Positions 16,013 through 24,928 of a stretch of DNA of 64,000 nt are shown here, one piece after another. A program made the translations under genes and the position numbers. The notes under the pieces are model-generated. The model saw nothing but the letters and a program-made list of their open reading frames with translations. It had not been told where the DNA came from and ran no database searches. This stretch comes from SB11 sp037968475. Its GTDB lineage: Bacteria; Bacteroidota; Bacteroidia; UBA8524. Where the stretch lies: contig JBBKVO010000005.1 of assembly GCA_037968475.1 (NCBI GenBank), positions 1 through 64,000 of the forward strand. The letters are read 5' to 3'. Within the stretch, counting starts at the first letter, position 1; each line of letters opens with the position of its first letter.

Positions 16013-17388
16013 GCCGTAAACTGTTGTTTTAAGGGTTGTACCAATTGGTCTATATCGCCAGCGCCAAGTGTAAGCAATACTTGCGTAGGTGTATTATTTA
16101 TAACTGATAATAATTGCTGTTTAGTGCATAGGGTTTTATTGTCTATGGTTATTTTGTCAAAAATTAGTTGCGATGTAACGCCTTCTATCGGCAACTCGCG
16201 GGCGGGATATATATCCAGTAACACCACCTCATCCAGCAGGCTTAGGCTTCGGGCAAAGCCCTCTGCAAAATCACGGGTACGGCTATATAAATGGGGCTGA
16301 AAAACGCCTTTTATTTTTTTATCGGGATATAACTGCCTTGCTGATGTAATGGAGGCTTCCAACTCGGTAGGGTGGTGTGCATAGTCGTCTATATACACCA
16401 AATCGTCAGTTTTTAGTATATACTCAAACCTGCGTTTTACGCCTGCAAATGTGGCTAGGCCGCTGCGTAGTTTTTCTTCGCTTACACCCATTTGTAAGGC
16501 TATTGAGGCGGCAGCCACAGCATTCTCAACATTGTGTATGCCGGGCATACCCAGTTTTATCTGAGGTATAGTATTGTGTGGGGTTACTAAATCGAAATAA
16601 TAATCTCCGTTATCAATACTAATATTGGCAGCACGGTAGTGTGCGCCGTTTTCTATGCCGTATTTGTGGAGGGTAATATCTTCTAACTCTGCATGAAAGG
16701 GTTGTCCATAACGGACGTATAGCGTGCCGCCTGCTACTACCTTTTTGGCAAATAGATGAAATGAATCCAAAAGGCTGCTGTGCTCTCCATAAATATCCAA
16801 ATGGTCGGCATCCATAGAGGTGATGATCGCAATATTGGGCGAGAGGTGAAGGAATGATCTATCAAACTCATCAGCTTCAGTTACAGTAATGGTTTCACCT
16901 TCGCCATCGGGCAATATAAAGTTTGAATTAAAGTTGGCCGAAAGGCCGCCCAAAAATGCACCACAGTTTAGCCCTGCATGGCGAAGCAAATACGCTACCA
17001 TGCACGATGTGGTGGTTTTTCCGTGTGTTCCGCCTACGGCTATGGTAAAGGTTTCGCGAGTTACTAAGCCTAGTACTTCGGCACGTTTATACAGGGTATA
17101 GCCTTTATCTTTAAAATAATTAAGTTCGGTGTGGCTTTGTGGTACGGCAGGGGTATAAACAATAACGCTTTGTGCAGGGTTTTGTATTACCGCGCTATCA
17201 ACAGCATCTATATCATCGGCGTAGTGTATGGCTATGCCTTCGGCCTCCAATTGGCGGGTTAGGGTAGTGGCAACACGGTCGTATCCGCTAACATTTTTGC
17301 TCAGTACTTTAAAATACCGTGCCAATGCGCTCATGCCAATGCCGCCTATTCCAATAAAATATATATTTTGTACCCCGCTTAGGTTCAT
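16009..17388 (-). CDS. murC: UDP-N-acetylmuramate--L-alanine ligase
   Basis: A 459-residue Mur ligase that adds L-alanine to UDP-MurNAc in the cytosol. The Rossmann start is FIGIGGIGMSALARY, the P-loop is GGTHGKTTTS (about residue 118) and the magnesium/substrate segment is TEADEFDRSFL; the C-terminal domain begins near residue 320 with YIDDYAHHPTE. Length fits the family. It lies 15 bp after murG and overlaps ftsQ by four bases. Confidence 0.96.
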   Translation of the reverse strand: MNLSGVQNIYFIGIGGIGMSALARYFKVLSKNVSGYDRVATTLTRQLEAEGIAIHYADDIDAVDSAVIQNPAQSVIVYTPAVPQSHTELNYFKDKGYTLYKRAEVLGLVTRETFTIAVGGTHGKTTTSCMVAYLLRHAGLNCGAFLGGLSANFNSNFILPDGEGETITVTEADEFDRSFLHLSPNIAIITSMDADHLDIYGEHSSLLDSFHLFAKKVVAGGTLYVRYGQPFHAELEDITLHKYGIENGAHYRAANISIDNGDYYFDLVTPHNTIPQIKLGMPGIHNVENAVAAASIALQMGVSEEKLRSGLATFAGVKRRFEYILKTDDLVYIDDYAHHPTELEASITSARQLYPDKKIKGVFQPHLYSRTRDFAEGFARSLSLLDEVVLLDIYPARELPIEGVTSQLIFDKITIDNKTLCTKQQLLSVINNTPTQVLLTLGAGDIDQLVQPLKQQFTA

Positions 17389-17403
17389 TTAACTTCTTTG
17401 CTT

Positions 17404-18510
17404 TTATTGTTTTTTGTTGTGTGATTCTATCACTTTTTGTATTTCATCAACAATGCTTTTTGTAGCATTGGGTTTTGCCATTTCTTTTATGTTTGTGCTT
17501 AGTTGCTTGCGGCGGTCGGCGTCGTTTAGCAAGGCTAGTATATCGCCCATAAGCACGGTTTTAGCATCTTTATCTTTTATTAATAGTGCAGCGCGTTTAT
17601 CCAACAAGGCTTGCGCATTTTTAGTTTGATGGTCTTCGGCCACGTTGGGCGAGGGTACTAAAATGCAAGGTTTGCCTGTGATGCACAATTCGGCGATGGA
17701 AAGTGCTCCTGCTCGCGATACCACTATATCAGCAGCGGCGTATGCCAAATCCATGCGGTTGATAAAATCGTATACTTTTACGCTATCGCTGTTTTTACTT
17801 TGAGCTTTAGTGTAATAGTATTTACCTGTTTGCCACACAAGCTGTACGTCTTTATCTTTTAGCTTATCTATACTGTCATCAATAACTTGATTTATGGTTC
17901 GTGCACCTAAGCTACCGCCTATAATTAATACAGTTTTTTTATCAGGATTAAGACCAAAGTATGTAAAGGCTTCTTCTCGCTTATTCGATATATCTAAAAG
18001 GTCTTCTCTAACAGGATTACCTGTGATTACTATTTTTTGATTGGGAAAGTATTTGCCCATATCGTCAAAGGCTACACAAATAGCTGTTGCTCTTTTAGCC
18101 AATATTTTATTGGTAACGCCTGCATAGCTGTTTTGCTCTTGTATCAGTGTGGGCACATCCATTTGACTTGCCATGTAAAGGGTAGGGGCGCTTGCGTAAC
18201 CACCGACACCTATGGCAATATCAGGTTTAAAGTCTTTTATTATTTTGTGTGCTTGCCAAAGGCTTTTTATCAATTTGTAAGGAAGCAGGGTATTGCGCCA
18301 ATCTATTTTGCGCTGTATGCCTGCAATATCTAAACCTACAATTTTAAAACCTGCATGGGGCACTTTTTCCATCTCCATACGGCCTTTTGCACCCACAAAT
18401 AGTATTTCTACATTTGGGTTGGTTTTTTGGAGATATTTGGCAATGGATACAGCAGGAAATATGTGCCCGCCTGTTCCACCACCCGATATTATAATTCTAA
18501 GCGCTTGCAA
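17404..18510 (-). CDS. murG: UDP-GlcNAc transferase MurG
   Basis: A 368-residue GT28 glycosyltransferase that converts lipid I to lipid II at the inner membrane face. The N-terminal GGGTGGHIFPAVSIA loop, the GVGGYAS motif and the C-terminal donor site (GGSLGARTIN, SRAGALSIAELC) are intact. The start is TTG at 18510: no ATG lies between the preceding stop and the glycine-rich loop, and AGGAAGGAGG (18516-18525) sits six bases upstream inside ftsW. Such a strong Shine-Dalgarno is unusual for this phylum. It overlaps ftsW by 14 bases. Confidence 0.95.
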   Translation of the reverse strand: MQALRIIISGGGTGGHIFPAVSIAKYLQKTNPNVEILFVGAKGRMEMEKVPHAGFKIVGLDIAGIQRKIDWRNTLLPYKLIKSLWQAHKIIKDFKPDIAIGVGGYASAPTLYMASQMDVPTLIQEQNSYAGVTNKILAKRATAICVAFDDMGKYFPNQKIVITGNPVREDLLDISNKREEAFTYFGLNPDKKTVLIIGGSLGARTINQVIDDSIDKLKDKDVQLVWQTGKYYYTKAQSKNSDSVKVYDFINRMDLAYAAADIVVSRAGALSIAELCITGKPCILVPSPNVAEDHQTKNAQALLDKRAALLIKDKDAKTVLMGDILALLNDADRRKQLSTNIKEMAKPNATKSIVDEIQKVIESHNKKQ

Positions 18511-19705
18511 CTTCGCCTCCTTCCTGTGTTTCTTCGCCGTTTTCTTGTTCTTCTATATTTCGGCTTACACTTAATATTATTCCTAATGATATACTGGTGA
18601 ATATAAGTGATGTACCCCCCATACTTACTAGGGGTAATGGCAGACCTGTTACAGGGAATATATTAACAGCTACACCCATATTAATAAAGGCTTGTATAAC
18701 TAAACTAAAACTTAATCCAACGGCTAGTAGCGCGCCGAAGGCGCGCGGACTCTTTATTACAATGCGTACGCACCGAAAGAGCAGAACGAGGTAAAGCAAG
18801 ACGATAAACATACCTCCTATTAGTCCGTATTCTTCTAATATGATGGCAAAAACAAAATCGGAAAAAGGGTTAGGCAAAAAATTACGCTGTGTGCTGTTGC
18901 CCGGGCCTTTGCCAAATAAACCGCCTGATGCTATGGCTATTTTGCCTTGCACCACGTGGTAATTGGCCACCAGTGCCTCGCGCTCGTCCATGTTTTCATG
19001 GCCTTGCGTAAAGCCTTCTACACGGCTTTTCCAAGTAGATAAACGGGCAAACTTGTTTATAGCATCGTCGGGCAGGGTAAGTGCCAGTGTTACAAGCAGT
19101 GTTGCTGCCAAAACTCCCGCCCCTACTACCAATAGTATATGCTTAAAGGCTATACGCCCAATAAACATTAGTAACAAACAGGTAGCAAATAATACCAGTG
19201 CTGTAGAAAGGTTGGCGGGCATTATCAGCGCGCATATTAGTGCTATGGTGATGGTGAGTGGTAGAAAGGATTTGCGAAAATCTTTTATCTCATCTTGACG
19301 TTTAGAAAGGAAACGAGCTACGTACATTATTAGTCCCAGTTTAGCTAAATCCGATGTTTGGAAGGTGAAGCCTATTACAGGTAAGGTTATCCAGCGACGT
19401 GCCGAGTTGATTTCTGTACCAAAAAACAGGGTATAGGGCAGTAGCAGAAACGATAGCACTAAAAATATTTGTGCTATGCGCGAGTAGTATTTGTAGTTGA
19501 CCAAATGGCTTACATACATTAATACCAAACCAAACAACAAAAACGATAGGTGTTTGAAAAGGTAAAACTCTGTATTACCGCCTTGGTTTTTATAGGCTAA
19601 TGTACCAGTGGAGCTGTACACAGCCAAAATACCGAACATGGATAGCAGTATTATTACTGCCCATATTACCGCATCTCCTTTAGTCCATTTAAAAAGCCAG
19701 TTCAT
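18497..19705 (-). CDS. ftsW: Septal peptidoglycan polymerase FtsW
   Basis: A 402-residue SEDS-family glycosyltransferase with about ten membrane segments. Landmarks are the first helix VIWAVIILLSMFGILAVYSS, then NSARRWITLPVIGFTFQTSD, NFLPNPFSDFVFAIILEEYG and the final TGLPLPLVSMGGTS. It works with FtsI at the septum. The start is ATG 19705. The 548 bp upstream (19706-20253) hold no gene, so ftsW and the genes after it may have their own promoter there. Confidence 0.95.
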   Translation of the reverse strand: MNWLFKWTKGDAVIWAVIILLSMFGILAVYSSTGTLAYKNQGGNTEFYLFKHLSFLLFGLVLMYVSHLVNYKYYSRIAQIFLVLSFLLLPYTLFFGTEINSARRWITLPVIGFTFQTSDLAKLGLIMYVARFLSKRQDEIKDFRKSFLPLTITIALICALIMPANLSTALVLFATCLLLMFIGRIAFKHILLVVGAGVLAATLLVTLALTLPDDAINKFARLSTWKSRVEGFTQGHENMDEREALVANYHVVQGKIAIASGGLFGKGPGNSTQRNFLPNPFSDFVFAIILEEYGLIGGMFIVLLYLVLLFRCVRIVIKSPRAFGALLAVGLSFSLVIQAFINMGVAVNIFPVTGLPLPLVSMGGTSLIFTSISLGIILSVSRNIEEQENGEETQEGGEVASA

Positions 19706-19763
19706 TTTAGTTGTGTTTTGCTTTTGGCTATTAGCCTTTAGCGTTAAGTTTTTTAGCTTATAC

Positions 19764-20168
19764 TCTTTTTATTAGCACATTAGCATATTGCCTAATTAGC
19801 TAATTTTTATGTTTTTCCCTTCTCTCTTGCACATTTATCTTTCGAGAGCCTCAAGATGACATTCCTCCGCACGCTGTGTTTTATCTTTTCTCATCCCCTC
19901 TCAGTCTTTATCTCTTTTCATTAGCACATTAGCATATTGTCTAATTAGCTAATTTTATATTTCGTCTGCCTGCCGCACTCCTTCGACAAGCTCAGGATGA
20001 CAACCGCACTATTCCGTCATCTCTATATTGTTTTTATTTCCCTGCTTCCTTCTTTCTACACGTTCATCTTTCGAGAGCCTCAAGATGACAGCCGCACATG
20101 GGGACAATCCGCGTCGTCTTTTATTCCTTTTATTAGCACATTAGCATATTGCCTAATTAGCTAATTTT
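19764..20168. repeat. Three direct repeats in the ftsW-murD spacer
   Basis: A roughly 40-bp unit with core TTAGCACATTAGCATATTG and the palindrome AATTAGCTAATT occurs at 19764-19808, 19914-19956 and 20126-20168. Between them are copies of the TCAGGATGACA / CTTTCGAGAGCCTCAAGATG short repeats (19845, 19976, 20068). Spacing is unequal (about 150 and 212 bp) and intervening parts are not unique spacers, so it is not a CRISPR. No gene is visible from 19706 to 20253. Confidence 0.75.
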
Positions 20169-20253
20169 CCTTTTGCATACTCGCACACTAATCTCTATCC
20201 GCTAATTTGAAAATCAACAAACCAAAAATCATTTATTATGCTTGTAGCCAGCG

Positions 20254-21600
20254 CTAAAGGTTTTTTACAAAACGCTTAAACTGCCTGCCTCTGTCTTCGT
20301 AGTTCTCGAATAAATCGAAACTTGCACAAGCGGGAGATAGCATTACAGTATCGCCTTTTTCGGCCATTTTGTATGCCACGTGTACCGCCTCAGCCATAGA
20401 GGTAGTATTTACAATCATTTTCACGTCTTTGCTAAACGCCTCGTGTATTTTACGATTGTCTACTCCAAGGCAAATAATTAGTTTCACCTTTTCGCGCACT
20501 AGGGATTTTAGCATAGCGTAGTCGTTGCCTTTATCTACACCGCCGGCTATCCAAATAATAGGGCGTTCTACACTCTCAAGTGCATACCAAGCCGAGTTGA
20601 CATTGGTGGCTTTTGAGTCGTTAATAAAGTCGATACCACGCACTTTACCTACGTTTTCAAGGCGGTGTTCCACTGCCCTAAAATCGGTTAGGCTTTCGCG
20701 TATTACCTCTTTGCGAATATTGAGGGCTTTAGCAATAATGGCCGCAGCCATAGTATTGTAAATGTTGTGCTTGCCTTTCAGCGAAAAATCTTCTATAAAC
20801 ATAATAAATGGATTTGGGTCGGTTTCGGTTAGTTTGATAATCATCTGGTTGCCCTCTAGCCACGCGCCGTAGCTAAGGGTTTTGTATATGCTAAACGGCA
20901 TTGGGCGACCTGCGCCGTGTTGCCTGTTTAGGTTTTGCACCGTTATCTCATCATCGGCACAGTATATAAATAGGTCGTCTTTTGTTTGGTTTTGGGTGAT
21001 TCTAAATTTTGAGTCGGCATAGTTTTGCAACTCGTAGCCGTAGCGGTCAAGATGGTCGGGGGTAATATTGCACAACACCCCGTTGTTCATTCGTGCCGTG
21101 TAGGTATTATCCAGTTGAAAGCTGCTCAGTTCCAATACATAATGCTCTCTATCGGTATTGGCAACTTGCCTAGCAAAACTTTGCCCTATATTTCCTCCTA
21201 AACCTACATTTAGCTCTGCTTTTTGCAGTATATGGTAGAGGAGGCTGGTTGTTGTTGTTTTACCGTTAGTACCTGTAATACCATGCAGTTGTGCTTTGGT
21301 GTAGCGTGCTGCAAATTCAATTTCTGATATTACAGGTATGCCTTTTTCTTTTAAGGCTACTACCAAAGGCACACTATCGGGTATACCAGGACTTTTTATC
21401 ACTTCGTTAGCATTTAATAGCAGTGCGTCGGTGTGTTGGCCTTCTTCCCATGCCACACCAATAGCATCAAGTTCGGCTTTGTATTTATCAGCTATGTTGC
21501 CTTTGTCTGAAACAAAAACATCAAAGCCTTTGGCTTTCGCCAATACTGCCGATCCTGTGCCGCTTTCGCCTGCGCCTAATATTGCTATGCGTTGTGCCAA
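20254..21600 (-). CDS. murD: UDP-MurNAc-L-Ala--D-Glu ligase
   Basis: A 448-residue Mur ligase adding D-glutamate. It begins with the Rossmann motif ILGAGESGTGSAVLAK, has the P-loop GITGTNGKTTTTSLLYH (about residue 110), then LELSSFQLD and the C-terminal SKATNVNSAWYALES. The only possible start is TTG at 21600, because a stop codon lies 21 bases upstream in frame and no ATG precedes the Rossmann motif. It begins four bases after the mraY stop. Confidence 0.95.
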   Translation of the reverse strand: MAQRIAILGAGESGTGSAVLAKAKGFDVFVSDKGNIADKYKAELDAIGVAWEEGQHTDALLLNANEVIKSPGIPDSVPLVVALKEKGIPVISEIEFAARYTKAQLHGITGTNGKTTTTSLLYHILQKAELNVGLGGNIGQSFARQVANTDREHYVLELSSFQLDNTYTARMNNGVLCNITPDHLDRYGYELQNYADSKFRITQNQTKDDLFIYCADDEITVQNLNRQHGAGRPMPFSIYKTLSYGAWLEGNQMIIKLTETDPNPFIMFIEDFSLKGKHNIYNTMAAAIIAKALNIRKEVIRESLTDFRAVEHRLENVGKVRGIDFINDSKATNVNSAWYALESVERPIIWIAGGVDKGNDYAMLKSLVREKVKLIICLGVDNRKIHEAFSKDVKMIVNTTSMAEAVHVAYKMAEKGDTVMLSPACASFDLFENYEDRGRQFKRFVKNL

Positions 21601-21604
21601 GTGT

Positions 21605-22861
21605 TTATCGTAGTTTTAGGGTTATTATGGTGAAGATGGCGAGCAAAATGCCCACTATCCAAAATCGGGTTACTATTTTGGGCTCTGCATAGCCCAGTTT
21701 TTGGTAGTGATGGTGCAGGGGCGACATTTTGAATACGCGCCGTCCTTCGCCGTATTTCTTTTTGGTGTATTTGAAGTAAGAAACTTGTATAACTACACTT
21801 AAATTTTCGACTAAGAATATGCCGCACAGTATGGGTATTAGCAGCTCTTTGCGAATGATGATGGCCAAAACGGCTATAATACCACCCAGCGATAGACTGC
21901 CTGTATCGCCCATAAACACCTGTGCAGGGTTTGAATTGTACCACAAGAAACCTACGCACGCCCCCACAAATGCGGCAGCAAATATTACCAGCTCGCCCAA
22001 GTTGGGTATGTACATTATATTGAGGTAGTCGGCAAAAATCTTGTTGCCCGATACATAGGCAAGTATGGCCAGCGTTGTGCCTATTATGGCGGATGTGCCC
22101 GAAGCCAAACCGTCTATCCCATCGGTAAGGTTTGCTCCGTTTGATACCGCAGTGATAATTAGTATTACTATGGGTATGTATATCAGCCACGCCCATTTCT
22201 CGTATCCGTCACCCATCCATTTTAGCAGGCTGGCGTAGTCAAACTCGCTTTGCTTAAAAAATGGAACTGTTGTCTCCGTTGATTTTACATCGCGGGTATA
22301 ATATTCTTTTCCGCCCACGTTTTCTTTTTTAAACTCGGTGGGGTTTAGTCCTGCTTTTTCAAGTTCGGTTGCGGTGTAGGCTTCGGTTACTACTACTGTG
22401 GGGTTAAAGTATAATACTGAGCCTACTATAATGCCTACGCCTACTTGCCCTAGTACTTTAAATTTTCCTGCAAGCCCTTTTTTATCGCGTTTAAATACTT
22501 TTATATAATCATCTAAAAAGCCAATTAAGCCCAGCCATACCGTTACTACTACTATAAGTATGATGTATATATTGGTTATTTTGGCGAAAAGAATGGTGGG
22601 TATAAGTATGGCGGCAAGTATAATAAGCCCGCCCATAGTGGGTGTGCCTTGTTTTTGAGCTTCGCCTTCTAAACCCAACTGGCGTACAGTTTCAGCCACT
22701 TGCCTGCGGTGCAGCATGGCAATAAGGCTTTTACCAAACAACAACGAGATAACCAACGACAGTATAACTGCCATTGATGCCCTAAAGGAGATGTATTGAA
22801 ATACACCTGCACCACTTAGGTGAAATTCTCGGTCTAAATAATCGAATAAGTAATAAAACAT
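21605..22861 (-). CDS. mraY: Phospho-MurNAc-pentapeptide translocase
   Basis: A 418-residue membrane enzyme that makes lipid I. It has about ten membrane segments with GTPTMGGLIIL, LGLIGFLDDYIKV, NGANLTDGIDGLASG and MGDTGSLSLGG, the aspartate-rich active-site motifs. An insert of about 50 residues (residues 155-205, with KSTETTVPFFKQ) is usual in Bacteroidota MraY. ATG 22861 is chosen over an upstream frame to 22912 that lies in repeat-like sequence. Upstream is the inserted four-helix-bundle gene. Confidence 0.96.
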   Translation of the reverse strand: MFYYLFDYLDREFHLSGAGVFQYISFRASMAVILSLVISLLFGKSLIAMLHRRQVAETVRQLGLEGEAQKQGTPTMGGLIILAAILIPTILFAKITNIYIILIVVVTVWLGLIGFLDDYIKVFKRDKKGLAGKFKVLGQVGVGIIVGSVLYFNPTVVVTEAYTATELEKAGLNPTEFKKENVGGKEYYTRDVKSTETTVPFFKQSEFDYASLLKWMGDGYEKWAWLIYIPIVILIITAVSNGANLTDGIDGLASGTSAIIGTTLAILAYVSGNKIFADYLNIMYIPNLGELVIFAAAFVGACVGFLWYNSNPAQVFMGDTGSLSLGGIIAVLAIIIRKELLIPILCGIFLVENLSVVIQVSYFKYTKKKYGEGRRVFKMSPLHHHYQKLGYAEPKIVTRFWIVGILLAIFTIITLKLR

Positions 22862-22940
22862 ATTTGCCTCGCTTAGGCCACCGCTACAATGTGCATATTT
22901 GCAAATGAGCAAATGTGCAAGTGCACCAATGGCAAGGTTT

Positions 22941-23309
22941 TTATTTGTTTTTCTGTTGTTTAATTTTTTCTGCCGTAGTGGTTATTATTTTCCCCAATAC
23001 TCTTTTAATACTTGTGAGGCTGTTTAAAACCTCGTTGTCTATTTTCAAATCTTTATAATATGCTATCAAAAGCAGCCAATACTCTGTTTCTTCGGCTTCT
23101 TTGTACGCTATTTTCATTTTATGGAGAAAATCAGCTCTACTTTCAGCCCCTTGTGCTTCCCTCACATTAGCACCTATTGATGTTCCTGATTTGAACAATT
23201 GGTTTGCGTGTGCAAATCGTTTTTTGTCCTCTAGTAACTGTGCTATCTCAATCGTCTTCCCCGCAAAACCAAAAGTCAAATCCAGTATCTGATTTCCTTT
23301 CTCCATCAT
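22941..23309 (-). CDS. Four-helix-bundle protein, 23S rRNA IVS type
   Basis: A 122-residue, mostly helical and charged protein of the family first seen inside 23S rRNA intervening sequences (S23/IVP). The typical segments are TSIGANVREAQGAESRADFLHKM and KEAEETEYWLLLIAYYK near residues 43-85. Function unknown; members form pentameric bundles. Two adjacent ATGs (23309 and 23306) are possible. It sits in the dcw cluster between murE and mraY on the same strand, flanked on both sides by short repeats (22895-22930 and 23325-23475), as expected for an inserted gene. No rRNA is near. Confidence 0.85.
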   Translation of the reverse strand: MMEKGNQILDLTFGFAGKTIEIAQLLEDKKRFAHANQLFKSGTSIGANVREAQGAESRADFLHKMKIAYKEAEETEYWLLLIAYYKDLKIDNEVLNSLTSIKRVLGKIITTTAEKIKQQKNK

Positions 23310-23324
23310 TTATTTCTTTTATCA

Positions 23325-23475
23325 TTTGCACATTTTCAAATCTGCATATCTGCAACTCTTTCCATTTGCCCATCCATGCTCCAATCCTCTTTCGAGAGCC
23401 TCAAGATGACAGTCGCTTGCGCCTGCCCATCTACACATTTGAACATTTTCTCATCTGCACATTTGCATATCTTCT
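23325..23475. repeat. Short-repeat tract between IVS-type gene and murE
   Basis: The tract consists of variants of ATTTGCACATTTTCAAATCT and ATCTGCACATTTGCATAT, plus the short repeat CTTTCGAGAGCCTCAAGATG at 23389. The same kind of sequence (TGTGCATATTTGCAAATG) lies on the other side of the gene at 22891-22925. Confidence 0.5.
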
Positions 23476-23478
23476 TGC

Positions 23479-24927
23479 CTACATCATCTCTTCCAGCACT
23501 GCCCTATCGTCAAAAGGGTGTTTAATGCCCTTTATTTCTTGGTAGGTCTCGTGGCCTTTGCCTGCTATTAGCAGTATATCGCCTTTGCTTGCCAGTGCAA
23601 CGGCGGTTTTTATGGCTTCTTTTCTGTCGGTTATTTTTAGTACTTTTTTATAGTGTTGTCCCGGTACGCCCTGCATCATATCTTCTAAAATGGCTTCGGG
23701 GTCTTCGCTGCGGGGATTATCTGAGGTAAAAATTGCCCTATCGCTTAGTTCTGCTGCTACGGCTGCCATTTCGGGGCGTTTGGTGGCATCACGATCGCCG
23801 CCGCAACCTATAATGGTTATCAGTTGCTCGTTTTTGCTACGTATTTGGTTTATAGTTTCCAATACGTTTTTAAGCGCATCGGGCGTATGGGCATAATCTA
23901 CTATGCCTATTAGTCCACTATCCGATTGTATATATTCAAACCTGCCTCGCACAGGTGGCAAGGTGCTAAGTGTGGGAATGATTTGTTCTTTTTCTTCGCC
24001 TAATAAAAATGCGGTAGCGTATACAGCCAAAAGGTTGTAGGCATTAAATGTGCCTGTAAGCCTGTACCATGCCTCTTGTCCGTCAATCTCCAACAGCATT
24101 CCTCTAAAGTCATGCTCTATAATGCGGCAATGGAAATCGGCCATACCCTTCATGGCATAGTGATACTTGCTGGCGGGTGTGTTTTGCAACATCACTTGCC
24201 CGTTGCGGTCGTCTTTATTGGTAAGGGCAAAGGCATCGCTATCCAACTCGTCAAAAAACTTCTTTTTGGCCTTTAAGTAATTATCAAACGTGTGGTGATA
24301 ATCAAGATGATCGTGGGTGATATTGGTAAATATACCTCCCGCAAATTTTTGCCCTTTTATACGGTTTTGGTGTATGGCATGGCTACTACACTCCATAAAC
24401 ACAAACGAGCAATCTTCATCAGCCATTTGGCGCAAAAGCGCAGTGAGGCTAATTGCATCGGGGGTTGTATGCGTGGCAGGTATTGGCGTAGTACCAATAA
24501 TGTTTTGCACGGTAGATACCAACCCGCATTTATAACCCAAACGGGTATATAATTGAAATAGGAGCGAGGCTACGGTGGTTTTTCCGTTTGTGCCCGTTAC
24601 TCCAACTAACTTAAACTCGTGCGAGGGTTTGTCGTAATAATTGCAGGCCATTGGCCCTATAACTTCTAAGGTGTCTGTTACCTGTATCCAAACTATGTTT
24701 TTGGCAGGGTTGGCGGGCAATTTTTGGCAAACAATAGCTACTGCTCCACTTTTTATAACTGTGGGTATATACTTGTGTCCGTCGGTTAGGCTGCCGTGCA
24801 CCGCAAAAAAGACCGAGCCTTTTTCTGCTTTGCGAGAATCAAGGCATAGCGCGGTAATGGCAATGGAAGTATCGCCAAGCACCTGCACGGTTTTTATATT
24901 GTGTAATATGTTTGCTACTGTTGTCAA
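23479..24927 (-). CDS. murE: UDP-MurNAc-tripeptide synthetase
   Basis: A 482-residue Mur ligase adding the third stem-peptide residue. P-loop GVTGTNGKTTVASLL lies near residue 108; the DNPRSEDP motif near residue 403 is characteristic of enzymes using meso-diaminopimelate. The start is TTG at 24927, one base after the ftsI stop, with no in-frame ATG nearby and no clear Shine-Dalgarno. It is followed by the inserted IVS-type gene rather than by murF, which is not in this window. Confidence 0.95.
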   Translation of the reverse strand: MTTVANILHNIKTVQVLGDTSIAITALCLDSRKAEKGSVFFAVHGSLTDGHKYIPTVIKSGAVAIVCQKLPANPAKNIVWIQVTDTLEVIGPMACNYYDKPSHEFKLVGVTGTNGKTTVASLLFQLYTRLGYKCGLVSTVQNIIGTTPIPATHTTPDAISLTALLRQMADEDCSFVFMECSSHAIHQNRIKGQKFAGGIFTNITHDHLDYHHTFDNYLKAKKKFFDELDSDAFALTNKDDRNGQVMLQNTPASKYHYAMKGMADFHCRIIEHDFRGMLLEIDGQEAWYRLTGTFNAYNLLAVYATAFLLGEEKEQIIPTLSTLPPVRGRFEYIQSDSGLIGIVDYAHTPDALKNVLETINQIRSKNEQLITIIGCGGDRDATKRPEMAAVAAELSDRAIFTSDNPRSEDPEAILEDMMQGVPGQHYKKVLKITDRKEAIKTAVALASKGDILLIAGKGHETYQEIKGIKHPFDDRAVLEEMM

Positions 24928-24928
24928 A

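Noticed and set aside
19764..20168. Possible CRISPR array
   Set aside because: Only three repeats, unequal spacing of about 150 and 212 bp, and intervening sequence consists of other dispersed repeats rather than unique spacers. No cas gene.
21585..22196. 203-residue frame in another frame of mraY
   Set aside because: Rich in Cys, His and Arg with no recognisable family; it lies fully within the mraY coding sequence on the same strand.
22941..23309. Presence of a 23S rRNA intervening sequence
   Set aside because: The protein belongs to the IVS family, but no rRNA sequence surrounds it; the gene is within the cell-wall cluster.
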